Source: Trichoplusia ni
Taxonomy: Eukaryota; Arthropoda; Insecta; Lepidoptera; Noctuidae
Assembly (NCBI RefSeq): GCF_003590095.1
Contig: NC_039481.1
Location: 10,757,895 to 10,821,894 of the forward strand
Reading direction: 5' to 3'
DNA: 64,000 nt
This document shows positions 1 through 11,084 of the stretch, in pieces (position 1 is the stretch's first letter; every line of letters starts with the position of its first letter). The notes below the pieces were generated by a model that was given only the letters and a program-made list of their open reading frames with translations, ran no database searches and was not told the DNA's origin. Position numbers and translations under genes: made by a program.

Positions 1-51
1 ATTTGAAAACTTATTCGTCACCAACACACCCACCCACTATACACAATATGT

Positions 52-188
52 AAATTTTAAATGTCTAGATATCACGGTTCACGAGATACTCTCTTGGCGA
101 CAGGCCGACGGACTGACACAGAATCCGACAGCGGTGTCTCAGTATAATTATTCAGTTTTTACCTATTGGGTACAGAACTCTAAAAAAA
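52..188 (+). repeat. Dispersed repeat with 'GACAG.CGGAC' core, copy at left edge
   Basis: GGTTCACGAGATACTCTC, then GGCGACAGGCCGACGGAC, ACAGCGGTGTCTCAGTAT and TTTTTACCTATTGGGTACAG, follow the order of a very common lepidopteran repeat (gagatacagcctggtgacag, gacggac, then a gggtacgg-aac end). About a dozen other pieces occur in this window. Confidence 0.6.
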
Positions 189-544
189 TGTGTTAAAATA
201 TTAATTGTTATAACAAAAAAACCTAAAGTTAGCCAGTAACCCTCTTTTTACATCACTCTATCATTAAACTACGTACCATTTCACGGCCAAAACATAGTAG
301 GGGTAAAATCTCTAATCTATTTAAACGTGGCGGCGAGTGCAACATCTTACCTTCAGCTGCGATAAACCATTAGAAGGTGGATGTACCATCTGTATAGAGA
401 GCTATAGCATAATGGTTCTAAGAACCTGAAGTACTGGTTGCATTGAAAAGAAAGCGTCTAATTTATTTGCCTTTGAAATAATACTGGGTTTAGTTTAGGA
501 ATGTTGTTTGTGGTCGTTTTAAAAAAAACATATTTTAGAGTTCA

Positions 545-660
545 TATTATAGGGCTGTAAAGCTCCCTCTGACTGTCCATTTATCCGCCCGTCTGACAAT
601 CCAGGCTATATCTTATGAATTGTTAGATAGCTAGGCAGTTGCAATTTACAGAGATAATGT
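545..660 (-). repeat. Dispersed 'GACAG.CGGAC' repeat fragment
   Basis: The minus strand reads AAGATATAGCCTGGATTGTC, AGACGGGCGGATAAATGGAC, then AGTCAGAGGGAGC, the core of the same family. Confidence 0.55.
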
Positions 661-2344
661 ATTTTGATAAATACACGAACGGTTACGATTGATTGAAATT
701 CGAGTGTCGCTGAAAAAAAAAAACGAGGTCAAGCAGTGTATTATAAACTTGATAGGTGTCCGAGTCTAACTCTGATTTGATTGGTCTCTAAAAAATAAAT
801 CAAATGATTCTCTCTATCACAGTTTTTTGAGTCCAAATGATTGAAAACCAATCAATACAACAATAAGTATTTCACAACCACCAAGAACACAACCAACGCA
901 TGTAACAATCGTGATAACAGTATATTCACATATTTTCTTCCATTTATTAATCATAATAATCTACTAGACGCCTACCAACCCTACACTAATACGTTATATT
1001 AATTGATTTAAGCCGTATCTAGGTGGGATAGAATTATGTTAGCACCAATTACGCTCGACGGCCGCGCAGTAATGAACATGCGTTAGCGGAGTTGCTTTAT
1101 TTGTATTATCTGTGGAATCATTGCTGTAATTTGGTTATTTGAGTATATCTCTGTAGACCCTAAATTACATTAGAGATTATAATGACAATTATCAGAATAG
1201 ATGTTTGATTAGATTAGGCTTTTATTTTTCTTTAGAATCATTTCGGATCGTCAAAAATGTTAATTCTGATAAATGTGAGTAGTCAAAAATGACGACTATT
1301 TTTTGTCTCTAGAAAGAAGAAAATTTCTTAATAATTAGACGTTTCTTTTTTCTATAGATCAATGGTTATTATTTACTTAAATAATGCAGCGATGTACTCA
1401 AGCATTATTACGGGGATTGCCCGACTGGTTTTAGACCCAACCAGAATACTTAATTATGAGCCGATTTCGTCACGTGTGGCGACCGGGTTTATAAAGGAGC
1501 CTAAGGTATTGTAAAGCCACTGTAGCTAGTTATGACGAAAATATAATAGCGTATCTGCTAATGATAATCTGTGATTGGTGGCAATTATCGGTATTCTTTT
1601 TCATCTTAGCACAAACAATTTTCGGAACTCAGAGTTTTATCAGGTCTATAAGTAGCTAAATAGAGAAACATGTTTAAAAAGAAGCAACTGTCCTCACATC
1701 TATCCTCCACCGCTTATTTTATTAGATAAACAGTGACATACTTTTGACCTACAAATAACATTAATTTATCATCGAAATCACAAATATTATAATATAAAAA
1801 CCTTTAAAGACTAAAAGCCACAAAAATACCTACGCCCGAAAGCTGAACACAATATTCAAAAAGTCACATTTATATTTATTTTGGAACCTACAGCTTTAAT
1901 AGCGATATCAAAGATAAACTTTACTACAGTAATAAAAAGGGGTCTAACAAGCAAAAGATCAAAAGCCTAGGAGGGCAGAGTAACTAGGACGCAACAAAAA
2001 CTCTTTTGATCAGTCATCCATGAATCTTTAGCTGAATAAAGGATAAAATAACTTGTTTGGTTGACTGGATTTTAATATAGTCTGAGCATTCGTTTTAGAT
2101 TTTTTTGTCCTTTTCTTTATTTACTTGGCGATTTCTAGGTTAATAAATGTGAGTTTTGGGGAGAAACTTTTGAGGAATGATCTAATATTCCATTACTCTT
2201 ACACAACTTCATAGAGTATCAAATTAAGTAATGTTTTGTATTATGACTACTAGATAAATAATAAAAAATATATATTTTTAAATTTATATATTTTACATAT
2301 CGTACTTTTAGAAAAAAATATCTTGCTCACCGTTCAAACAGTCT
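661..2344. other. Non-coding stretch
   Basis: AT-rich, no open frame worth noting, no match to the repeats seen elsewhere in the window. Confidence 0.5.
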
Positions 2345-2422
2345 GTCCTAGATAAGAATCGAACGCAATGCCTACGGTATAGCATTCGATGCCGCTAACC
2401 ATTGGCACAACATGCCAGTCAG
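2345..2422 (-). mobile_element. tRNA-like SINE head, decayed
   Basis: The minus strand reads TGTGCCAATGGTTAGCGGC (A-box region) and, about 35 bases on, GCATTGCGTTCGATTCTT (B box). This is the tRNA half of a SINE. The sequence beyond is too AT-rich to match to another copy. Confidence 0.55.
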
Positions 2423-4202
2423 TAAGTTATAAGTTATTTCAGTGCTTATTAATAAAATCAAAAGGGTTTTTTTGGGGGGCTTCTATCCAGTCAATAATAT
2501 TGCATTGTCTTATCAGACAACGTCATATTTCAGCGCTCTCAGAAACCGTGACCTAACTTCGTAGATCACTTCAAAACAACAACAGTAAGACTGAGTCAAA
2601 ATAAGTTACCTCAGATCTAAGTTCTAGTGCAATAACGTCTGAAAGTTCATAGAAACAAATGCAATAAAAAAAACAAAAAGAAACCAAAACAAAATTCTGA
2701 TTTCAATCCACGCTAGCAATTTGGTTGTAATAAGGGTTGATATTCATAGCCGTCCTCAAACATTAAATACCATATTTACTGCCAATACTGACTCTGAATA
2801 TGAAGCCACTATTCCAGTAATCACTGAACGGTACGGGAACAAAACATATGTTATTACGGCGATACACCTGCTACATGCCATTGTGAAGGTTGTCAACCGT
2901 ACGAATGAAAGAGGTGAAATACTCTGTGTTCAATTCAACTTACAACTTTAGGTATTGCGATAGTTGTCAGTTGAACATGAAAATTGGATGCCATATTTGT
3001 GTTTAGGCTAGGAGTTAGAAAACAATTTTATTGAAAAACAATCATTGGCCTTAAGTGAAGAGCTAAGAATGCTAGCCTATGAAAAAAGTAACCGAAACAA
3101 GAATGAGATTTTTGACTACGTCAGCGGACTGTATCTTGAAGGATTTTATGGAGTGGGTGTGATGTTGTGTGGTTTCACCGTAGCACAAAACTTGGGAGTT
3201 GTGATGTCTAGCAGTAGAATTCGATAGACTGCGTTGATTATCTGCTAGTATCACAGGATCACCTAGTTCAAAAACCTTTTATTTCTTTTAACCAACTCCA
3301 AAAAAAGGACCTTCTCAATTCGGTAGATGTGCACCGTTTTCTTCATTTATATCCTATTTTCATCTATCACCTCTCTGATTTCCTAAACCAACAATACTTC
3401 ATAATAATGCAATGTTATTTCAGGACGTTAACGGTAACCTACTTCAAATTCTAACCGAAGATATTCCGTCGCATGCATACTATATATATTTAAATAAAAC
3501 CACTATCAGGTGCCGTGAGAGGAATCTCGCGTGTTTCTCGCTCTAATTACTGTATGGGTGCAAGACTGGATCCATGTTCACGACTCCGTAGCTAATGCGT
3601 TAGGAGGATTTGAAATAGATATGCGATGAAATTTAATTTAATTAATATGAGTTAGAAATTTTTAAATGTTTAGGTAAGGAATTATGAATTAACAGAATTT
3701 AAGTATAAAAATATTGATTTTTAAAGATTTGATAATTTCGGCAATGGAAGGAATATTGATAAGTATTGAGAAGACGCTAAAGCATCTGGTAATAAAAAAA
3801 CATATTTTGGGGTTATCCACAAATCCTAAATGCAACTGATAGTCTCGTAATTGAATTGCGAGCAAGCATAAATAAACGACAGACTTATATTTTTGTAGCA
3901 GAGCAATCAAGTAACATGAAATAAAAAAAAAACATTAGATTACGCCCTCTTTTCCTCCAAGATCGCTCCCAAACTTCTCAAATTACATAATTACAAAGAT
4001 TAAACTCTTCCCGGCTCTCTTGAAACTATTTCACAGTTTCCGTATAAATTTAAAAAAGTACATCAGTTCGAAATTTTTCGCTCCATAGTACCAGTGTTTT
4101 ACAATTCAAATATAATCTGAAACTTTAAATAAACTTAGTTTTTTAGTGAATTTTAAACAGTACAGTGGGCTCCTGATTTATTGTTTAACTGTAGTTTTGC
4201 AG
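2423..4202. other. Non-coding stretch
   Basis: The 76-codon open frame at 2721-2951 starts at TTG and has no recognisable motif. Otherwise AT-rich DNA with a short TA run near 3480. Confidence 0.5.
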
Positions 4203-4231
4203 ATAGTTTTAAATTGCATTTGTAGTTAGGG

Positions 4232-4327
4232 ATGGATGAACAAGGAGCAACAAAGCATGAGGACGGAAATGGTAATGAATTTATTTTCTTTCAAATGCAG
4301 CTCAGCAGCCTAAATGTTTGGTTAACG
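4232..4327 (+). other. Possible 5' coding exon with donor site, unrecognised
   Basis: ATG at 4232 opens 32 codons (MDEQGATKHEDG ... MQLSSLNVWLT) that end in phase 0 at a full consensus donor, ACG|GTAAGTAG (4328). An acceptor-like TAGTTTTGCAG ends at about 4202, so a transcript exon could be 4203-4327. If unspliced, the frame stops about 20 codons later. I do not recognise the peptide. The acidic, hydrophilic start is compatible with a real protein N-terminus, but a stretch this short can arise by chance. Confidence 0.2.
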
Positions 4328-6900
4328 GTAAGTAGCAGTATAAATCGGGTTCTAATTATGAGTTTTAATTCTCAGGTTGAGTTACTAATTAGATAGCGTG
4401 GTCGTAACAAGCCTACAAAATCAAAATATCATCTATGTGAGATGTATCAATAAACGTGGTTCAGTAGGCCCCCTGTCTGTTTTGACATTTGGTTTTCAAG
4501 GTCATCAGATAGAAAAGGTCGATTCCAGTGAGCTGAAAAAATACTTGAAAGTGATTATACATCCAAAATACTGACATTCAAATTTGTCACTAAAATAATA
4601 CCAGCCTCTCATTTTACCGTTTTCGAAAAACATCTAGTCTTAAGTAAAACAGTGTTTCACAAATCACTTCATGATTTTCAAGTCAGAATGCCTCTTTGTT
4701 GTATTTTGCTGGTATAAATTGCGGCCATTCCGCGTTATGAGGAAAAAGTGATCCGGAACTAAGAACGCCCGCTTACTTTGGGTGTGGCGAACATTTCTCA
4801 GCTTTACGAACGATATATTATCGTGTCTGTTTGGGATCCTCTGTTATATATGGCGCAGCCTGATTGTTTCGGGTTGTATCGCGTAAAACATGGATATGGG
4901 TAATTTTACTATGTTTAAGATAGAATTCCCAGAAGACTTTCGATTTAAGACGTCATTTGTTCCCAGCATGTGAGTTACGTATTGCCTATCTCCAGTTGAC
5001 AGTTCAAGGAATTTTGTAGTATGCAAAATGTTTTAACATTAGTTAATGTCAGTATCTAACGATGATTTTGTATTGATATTTGGGTGTTGTCTTCACCAGA
5101 TCGGAAATTTGAATTGTCTTTATTTTTATACTAGTAAAAACTCTATAGTTCTAAGTCTTAGTTTTGCAATAGCAGATCTTTGGAATCTGTCTCTGCTTGG
5201 AGATTCCAAGAAAAGACCACTGCACTTTTATTTAGGACTATCCTTTTTCTAAACATAATCTTTTCATATTTGTTGATTTCAATGCTTTTTCTCTATTCTC
5301 AAAACAAACTCTATACACTTCTCCTTAATATGGAATTTTCACCTAGAATTTCTGCCTTTCATCGGCAAATAGTTCTCTCAATTTTTATGCCAACGTGCGG
5401 ACCCTGTACTTTTTCACAATGGTACTCTTCTAAGCGTGGTATCCACAAGAGCTGACATTTTTGCCACTGTCCAGTTCTGGTCGACCTGGCTTTATGTGGC
5501 ATTCAAATTCAATGTTTGGATTAAAAGCAGATTCAGACTTAATTGTTCTTTTATAGCTGTTTGTATATTCGATTAAGGCCTTTCATACAGGCGGAAACGC
5601 AAGACTTTCGTAGTTTCTGAATTCATTGAGGAAGCCTGTATTTGGGCGACGAGCAAACATGCATTAATAAATATGTTTATTTAAACTTAGGGCTTCATGC
5701 AAAGGCTTGACTTATCTGATGTAGGCAGGACTCAGGCAATATTATGAATATAGTGAATACTCACTTTATATTATTTCACGTTTTATCTACTACAAAGTAT
5801 CGAGTTTGCAAATTTGTTCTTCTTCGCCATATTGTTTATACAAAATCCTCAGTGTTTTGAGTCCAACTCGCACTTCATCAATTTTTCTATACAAAAGTTT
5901 TTATTTTTAAGATCTAATCCTGACACTTTAGTAACACAATTCACTAACAAAATGTTTCCTCCATTTTCTCAAGTCATTAAGCAAATTTGTTTAATGGAAT
6001 GTCAATGGCAATAAAAGCAGGATTCAGCTCTAAACGAAATTCACAAACTTAACTAAGAAAGCATAATAAGACTAGACTATATTTTTCCAAAGTCAGTAGA
6101 ATATTAGTTTTCAGTAAATTTAATTTAAGAAAAAATATATTTTTTAATCAGATTTTGACATGTTATTAAAATTCTTGCAATTGAATAGAATTATGAAGAA
6201 ACTTTTTTTCTTAATTTAGGCTTATAAAAAATTAATCTTATTAAAATAATTGCACCCCGCGTATCTCACTGCACTTAATGTAACCCCGTTATTATAATTA
6301 AAATTTGATTAAATTACTAAATGGTTTATTTTCACACGAAACAGTAGAAAATAGAAATTATAGACAGTTTTCATACAATAGCATTAGCAGCAATCCCGCG
6401 TGATAATGCCAGTATATTCTATATATTTATTTACCGAAGAATAAAAGTTATCACTATGCACAATTTAACGACAGCAAAACAATATAGGTATGTATAAGTA
6501 AGTGTGTGTTTTTAAAACTATCAGTAACAATTCATGTTTGAGTTCAATTCCCTACTATGATCTATAAAATGCTCATCACAAAAATATAATCCGATTGCTT
6601 AATGCATTCTAGCAGACCTTCTAATAACCGATAAAACAGCATCTTGAGTATCGAAATAATCGAAGGAAACAATCAACAAACACTTTTGTATCGATTGCGA
6701 GTAAACTAAGATTAATCGCTCGTTAAACCATCCGTCTTGGACCGTCAGATCAGAAGTCCAGGGAGGGTGTCGTTGAGGGATGCTACACATAGTTACGACC
6801 GGTATCTATTTGTAAACATCCCTCTATGTCGTCTGTGTTTGTATCAAAACGTGTAAAGTGGTACTATTTGTAATAACATTAAGAAAAGATATTAAAAAAA
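4328..6900. other. Non-coding stretch except one repeat head
   Basis: If 4232-4327 is an exon, this would start its intron. Apart from the repeat head at 5838-5886 I see only AT-rich sequence with chance open frames (the largest 91 codons, 5180-5455). Confidence 0.5.
5838..5886 (-). repeat. Head fragment of the 'GACAG.CGGAC' repeat
   Basis: The minus strand GATGAAGTGCGAGTTGGACT, then CAAAACACTGAGGATTTTG, matches the family head (accggtcaagtgcgagt.ggact...gagggtt). Confidence 0.5.
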
Positions 6901-6904
6901 AATC

Positions 6905-7128
6905 ATAAATGCGGACAACATCACATACATTGTTCTGAACCCAAAGTAAGTTGCAAAAGCACTTGTGTTATGGAATTCAGATACAACGAAGGTACCACAA
7001 ACACCCAGACCCGAGACAATGTAGAAATTTGATTTTTTACATTGACCCGACCGGGGATCGAACCCGGGGCTTCAGAGTTAGCGACACCTTGAAACCAGTA
7101 CGTACGCCACTCGACCACGGAGGTCGTC
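6905..7128 (-). mobile_element. tRNA-derived SINE, near full-length copy A
   Basis: On the minus strand this starts with a tRNA-like head. The A-box part TGGTCGAGTGGCG corresponds to plus-strand 7108-7121, and the B box GGGTTCGATCCCC lies at about 7054-7066. A 3' body follows that runs through CGGGTCTGGGTGTTTGTGG. It ends in an A-rich run at plus-strand 6893-6901. Apart from small differences it matches the copy at about 55955-56185 on the other strand. The short open frames overlapping it on both strands are artefacts. Confidence 0.85.
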
Positions 7129-7900
7129 AAAAATAATAGTGTTGTAACAACACAAACATACACTTCAAATAAAAAACTACTGGGTCAAACCTGGTGAAAT
7201 GTTAATATTACCAAATAACAGCTATCATCACGTTAATGGAAAAAAGAATCAACAGAATCGGTTCATCCAGTCCGAAGTACTAATAACCAAAAAAGGAGGT
7301 TTTTGAAGTAGGTTGAATACAGAATTTGTACTCCGAAAACATGGTTGAAATTATTGAAATATATATTACGATTGATGAGAATTTCAGTGTTAATAACACA
7401 GATAAAAATAAAACGAATTCAACCCGGTATCATATCAGAATTTTGAAGAACAATTCAATAATAATACGATTTAAGACGATATTTATGTTATTATAGAAGT
7501 AGTCCTACAAAAAAAGACCATCAAGACTTAATTCCTCCGACAACAGTATAACAGCAATAATAACTATAACGCAGACGTATAGTAGGCTAATCCGGAACAT
7601 TAACAATGATTTAACGCCGCCATATCCTCACCTTGCGTGAATCTCCACAGTTTTCCTTGTTCCGTCACACATAACGCTGTTTAATGTTCATGAAAGATGT
7701 TCGGCATCTGTTATTTTGATGGCATTTTATCACGTGACAGCAATTTCAAGAACTCGGGCGCTAAAGCTATGAAATTCGTAATTACCGAGTGCTTAGAAAA
7801 TTGTTTGGAATAGAGGAATTGAAAATTTAATATACGGTAAAATGTTTTAAGAAGAGTCTTCCGAGAAATTTGAGGGCAAAACTCTGCATGTATTTTATTA
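7129..7900. other. Non-coding stretch
   Basis: AT-rich. The part at about 7636-7730 resembles 8533-8628 in the same orientation (shared words TTTAATGTTC and TCGGCAT.TGT.ATTT), a possible old duplicate or unknown repeat. Confidence 0.4.
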
Positions 7901-8114
7901 CTAGCTGTTGCCCGCGACTTCGTCCACGTGATCGATTGTATCTTCGCTCCTATTAGTCGCAGCGTGATGTTATATAGCCTATAGCCTTCCTTGATAAATG
8001 GTCTATACAACACAAAAATAATTTTTCAATTCGAACCAGTAGTTCCTGAGATTAGCGCGTTCAAACAAACAAACAAACTCTTCAGCTTTATATATTAGTA
8101 TAGATTAGTATAGA
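7901..8114 (+). mobile_element. Interspersed repeat 'CTAGCTGTTGCCCGCGAC', copy 1
   Basis: Begins CTAGCTGTTGCCCGCGACTT and runs through GTAGTTCCTGAGATTAGCGC. It carries a (CAAA)n stretch and ends in TTTATATATTAGTATAG. Two further copies lie in this window. The family is very abundant in moth and butterfly genomes. It is non-autonomous; a Helitron-like origin has been suggested for similar elements, but I cannot confirm that here. The short open frames across it are not coding. Confidence 0.8.
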
Positions 8115-9557
8115 TACATGTTCTTCATCTTCCCATCTTTCAAGCAGAGGGCCTATTGTAGGTTGTGGAAGCGCGACAGCGCACTATACAATAAAGATTG
8201 ACATACCTGGAATACTTAATTATACTTTTAAGAAGAAGTGGCAAAAGTGGACTGGCCCTTAAGGTATCCTCCAAAGCTTTCTATAGAAAGAGAATTAGCA
8301 TTTATTTTAATATAATTTTTACATAATTGAAACAAAAGATTTTGAAACTCAATTTTTGGTTTGAAAACTTTAGCGTCAGCATAGTAGTGCATCACCAGGG
8401 AAAAAGGTCAATTCCCGATTAAGCGACGCGACGTTTCAAAGAAATATAAAAAAGGCTACTCTATTTTCAAAAAGCCAGTACACCCATCGGATCCCAAAAG
8501 TAAATTAACACCAAAGTCGACCAAAAAAACTCGCCACAATTTTCCTGTCCTACCCACATTTCGACGAAACGATCCGTTTAATGTTCGTAAAAAACGCTCG
8601 GCATTTGTCATTTGGGTGTTATTTTGCGTCCCCTAAAGATCAGTTGAAGTTACCTCACGTATTATGCACCATCATCCCATTATTGCCTAAATGGGTTAAC
8701 AGAAAGAGAAGTGTTTTGTCAATGTGCTAATGTTTTTCAGTTTAAAATTCTCCAAATGGTGACGATATTTTAATAGTTAAGAAGAAGGTGATAATGTATG
8801 TACCTAATGCGATTATTACAATAATATATTCAGTTCGGAGGATAACTGAGATTTGAGAAAGGTGTCTGAAGCAAATCAATAATTAATTTACGTTACGTAT
8901 ATGAAGCAGAGTTAAACTAGAAGTCATGTTGAAGACCTTATTATCTACCAGTTCACCAGCACACCTACAGGAATTGACATCTTGATTAAACACATATTTA
9001 AATAGTGAAGTTTTAAAACAACGCAACCACACATAAAATAGCCATAAAATGGCACGAAACAAACAAAATTTTGCAAAGGTTGCCCACATTTCCTGAAACC
9101 GTTCCAAATGTCGGTAGCAATGAAATAGCCGGCACTATGCGTCCCAAGGGCACTCCGCTATTACGAACAGCATTCAGATTAGATTTATAAACGCGAGTGA
9201 AAACGACGCCAACGTGTGAAATGCTTGGAAAATATGGGTGTGCATGATTTATGGGGATAGAGCAATCATGGACGAATGATGAAGATCATGTTAGGCGAAG
9301 ATTTGTTATTACCAAATTCAAGTCATCATTAAATCCTTTTAAGTACTTTAATTATAAACATAATTAAATTGAATTAGATTTCATGCTTTTTTTTGTGATG
9401 TTCGCAGTCAGGAACCCTCTTTTTGTGAGATTTACGCAGTTAGGTGTTTGACTATTACGCCGGATTTTGACACCAATTAAAATTTACTTAAATTGGGCAT
9501 TTTAAATTAATCCATCAACTTTTATGCCAGCTGGTGTTGTAGGTGGTGCAGTGGTCT
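8115..9557. other. Non-coding stretch
   Basis: Contains the second copy of the 7.64-kb similarity at about 8533-8628; nothing else recognised. Confidence 0.45.
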
Positions 9558-9803
9558 TTCATCATCATCGGCCTAGCTTTTTCCCAACTATGTTAGGGTC
9601 GGCTTTCAATCTATCCGTATTCAGCTAAGTGCCTGTGTTTTAAAAGAAGCGATTGCCTGACCTCCTCAACTCAGTAAGCTAGGCAACACATCCATTAATT
9701 AGACTGGTTTAAAACTCCTGACTACCCGTAACCACTGTCAAAGATGAATATATAATGTAAGGATTAATATTCACCGGGATCCACAATTGAACGTCCTGTA
9801 GTT
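9558..9803 (+). mobile_element. Interspersed repeat 'TTTTTCCCAACTATGTT', copy 1
   Basis: Starts CATCATCATCGGCCTAGC, continues TTTCCCAACTATGTTAGGG, GACCTCCTCAACTCAG and TGACTACCCGTAACCACTG, and ends near GAACGTCCTGTAG. It matches the reverse copy at 21541-21796 throughout. This is a dispersed family familiar from lepidopteran genomes. Confidence 0.75.
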
Positions 9804-10344
9804 TTTTTTCCGACGTCCAAAGATAATTAACTGTACTTCCTTACTATGTTTACGTTGTGTTGCTATTTAAAAATAGTTAATATGGTTTTACTAAAATTAA
9901 CAAAGGTGATACTTAAATGAAGATACTTTATTCATAAATCTTCACATATTTCTTCATAAAGCATCACAGAAGAGTTAAATAAAAAGGATGAACTACAGTA
10001 AGTTCTTTCTTTACATTCAAACGTCGTAAAATTCAGCGGGTTCTTTACGACTTGGTTTCACTTTATTTGCTTCTTAAGATATGGCTCATATTTTACTAGC
10101 ACTAAAATACAATGTAACTGAATAACTGATTGCATCAGCTGTTTCTTTACAATAATCCGCAGGAAACTTTAATTAGAATGTTATACAATGTTCTTTTTTC
10201 AGGTTACCTACCGTACCCTAAGCTCAAAAACAGATTATTACTGAGGCACCATTGTGTGCCCGTCATCCGTCTATCCTTCACCAAGCAGTATCTCATGCTC
10301 CGACATAGATCGACAGGTGAAATTTGTAGGTACAGATGATGAAC
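9804..10344. other. Non-coding stretch before the LINE
   Basis: The 69-codon frame at 10130-10339 has no motif. A TTTTTTCAG acceptor-like site at about 10194-10202 lies inside it, but no matching donor is seen. Confidence 0.4.
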
Positions 10345-10366
10345 GCTATATACATATATATATACG
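10345..10366 (+). repeat. (TA)n microsatellite upstream of the LINE
   Basis: CTATATACATATATATATAC just before the presumed LINE 5' boundary. Confidence 0.7.
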
Positions 10367-10375
10367 CATTCTATC

Positions 10376-11084
10376 AGTGCGCGCGCTAAGCCGTAAGTTC
10401 GATCCCAGTGTCGCTCCGTGTTAAAAAATATTTAAAAATAGTTTTGTTGATGTTTTTGAATTTCTTTTATCACAAAAACCAAATGTTTGGTGTTGACTAT
10501 ATTTTAAGAGTATTATCTAGTTTAAATCGCGAATACAAATGAAGATATAAACAGTGGTTAAAAAAAGACCTTAAAAAGTGAAAATAGAGTGGAAACAGTG
10601 ATAATAATCAGAAAGCATAATCTATAAACTTAAACAAAACACTTAATAGCCATATATTATGTGAAATAACAACAATAGTTCGAAAAGTGTTCATTCAAAC
10701 TACGTGACAAAGTAAACAAAAGACTGCAAAAATTCCTGTTGCATGAATCACTTCAACCGCCAGTGACCAATTTAAATATTGCATATTAACATTGAGGTGC
10801 TAAAATTCACCACACATGATACTTGTTTCAATGGCACTAACAGTTGTGAAAGTGGGGAGGGAACCATATATCTCGAGTTCGATCCTAGCGGCGAGAAATT
10901 CTTTTTGAATGTTATTTGGAATTGTTTCTCAAAAAACTGAACAAAAAGTAACTTTAAAACAAAACTTAAGTAGTTAGATGATGTATAAACTATAATCGAA
11001 AATCACATTGTTACATTAAGCAAGATCTACCTGCAATACTTGTTTAATTCTTCAAATATCGTGACTGTGACCTTCTCAAACAAA
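10376..11084 (+). promoter_or_regulatory. LINE 5' UTR / presumed internal promoter
   Basis: About 0.7 kb precedes the ORF1 ATG and contains no long open frame in the ORF1 direction. It holds two similar B-box-like stretches, each starting AGTTCGATCC, near 10396 and 10877. They agree at about 15 of 18 bases (AGTTCGATCCcAGtGtCG versus AGTTCGATCCtAGcGgCG). B boxes belong to tRNA-type RNA polymerase III promoters; LINEs normally use a polymerase II internal promoter, so the role here is open. The first one might instead mark an older SINE fragment into which the LINE inserted, in which case the true 5' end lies downstream of about 10430. Confidence 0.4.

Noticed and set aside
6921..7163. Open frames over the SINE at 7 kb, and the similar one at 55933-56121
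   Set aside because: Both are readings through SINE copies with tRNA-like promoters; the same SINE gives different frames at the two sites.
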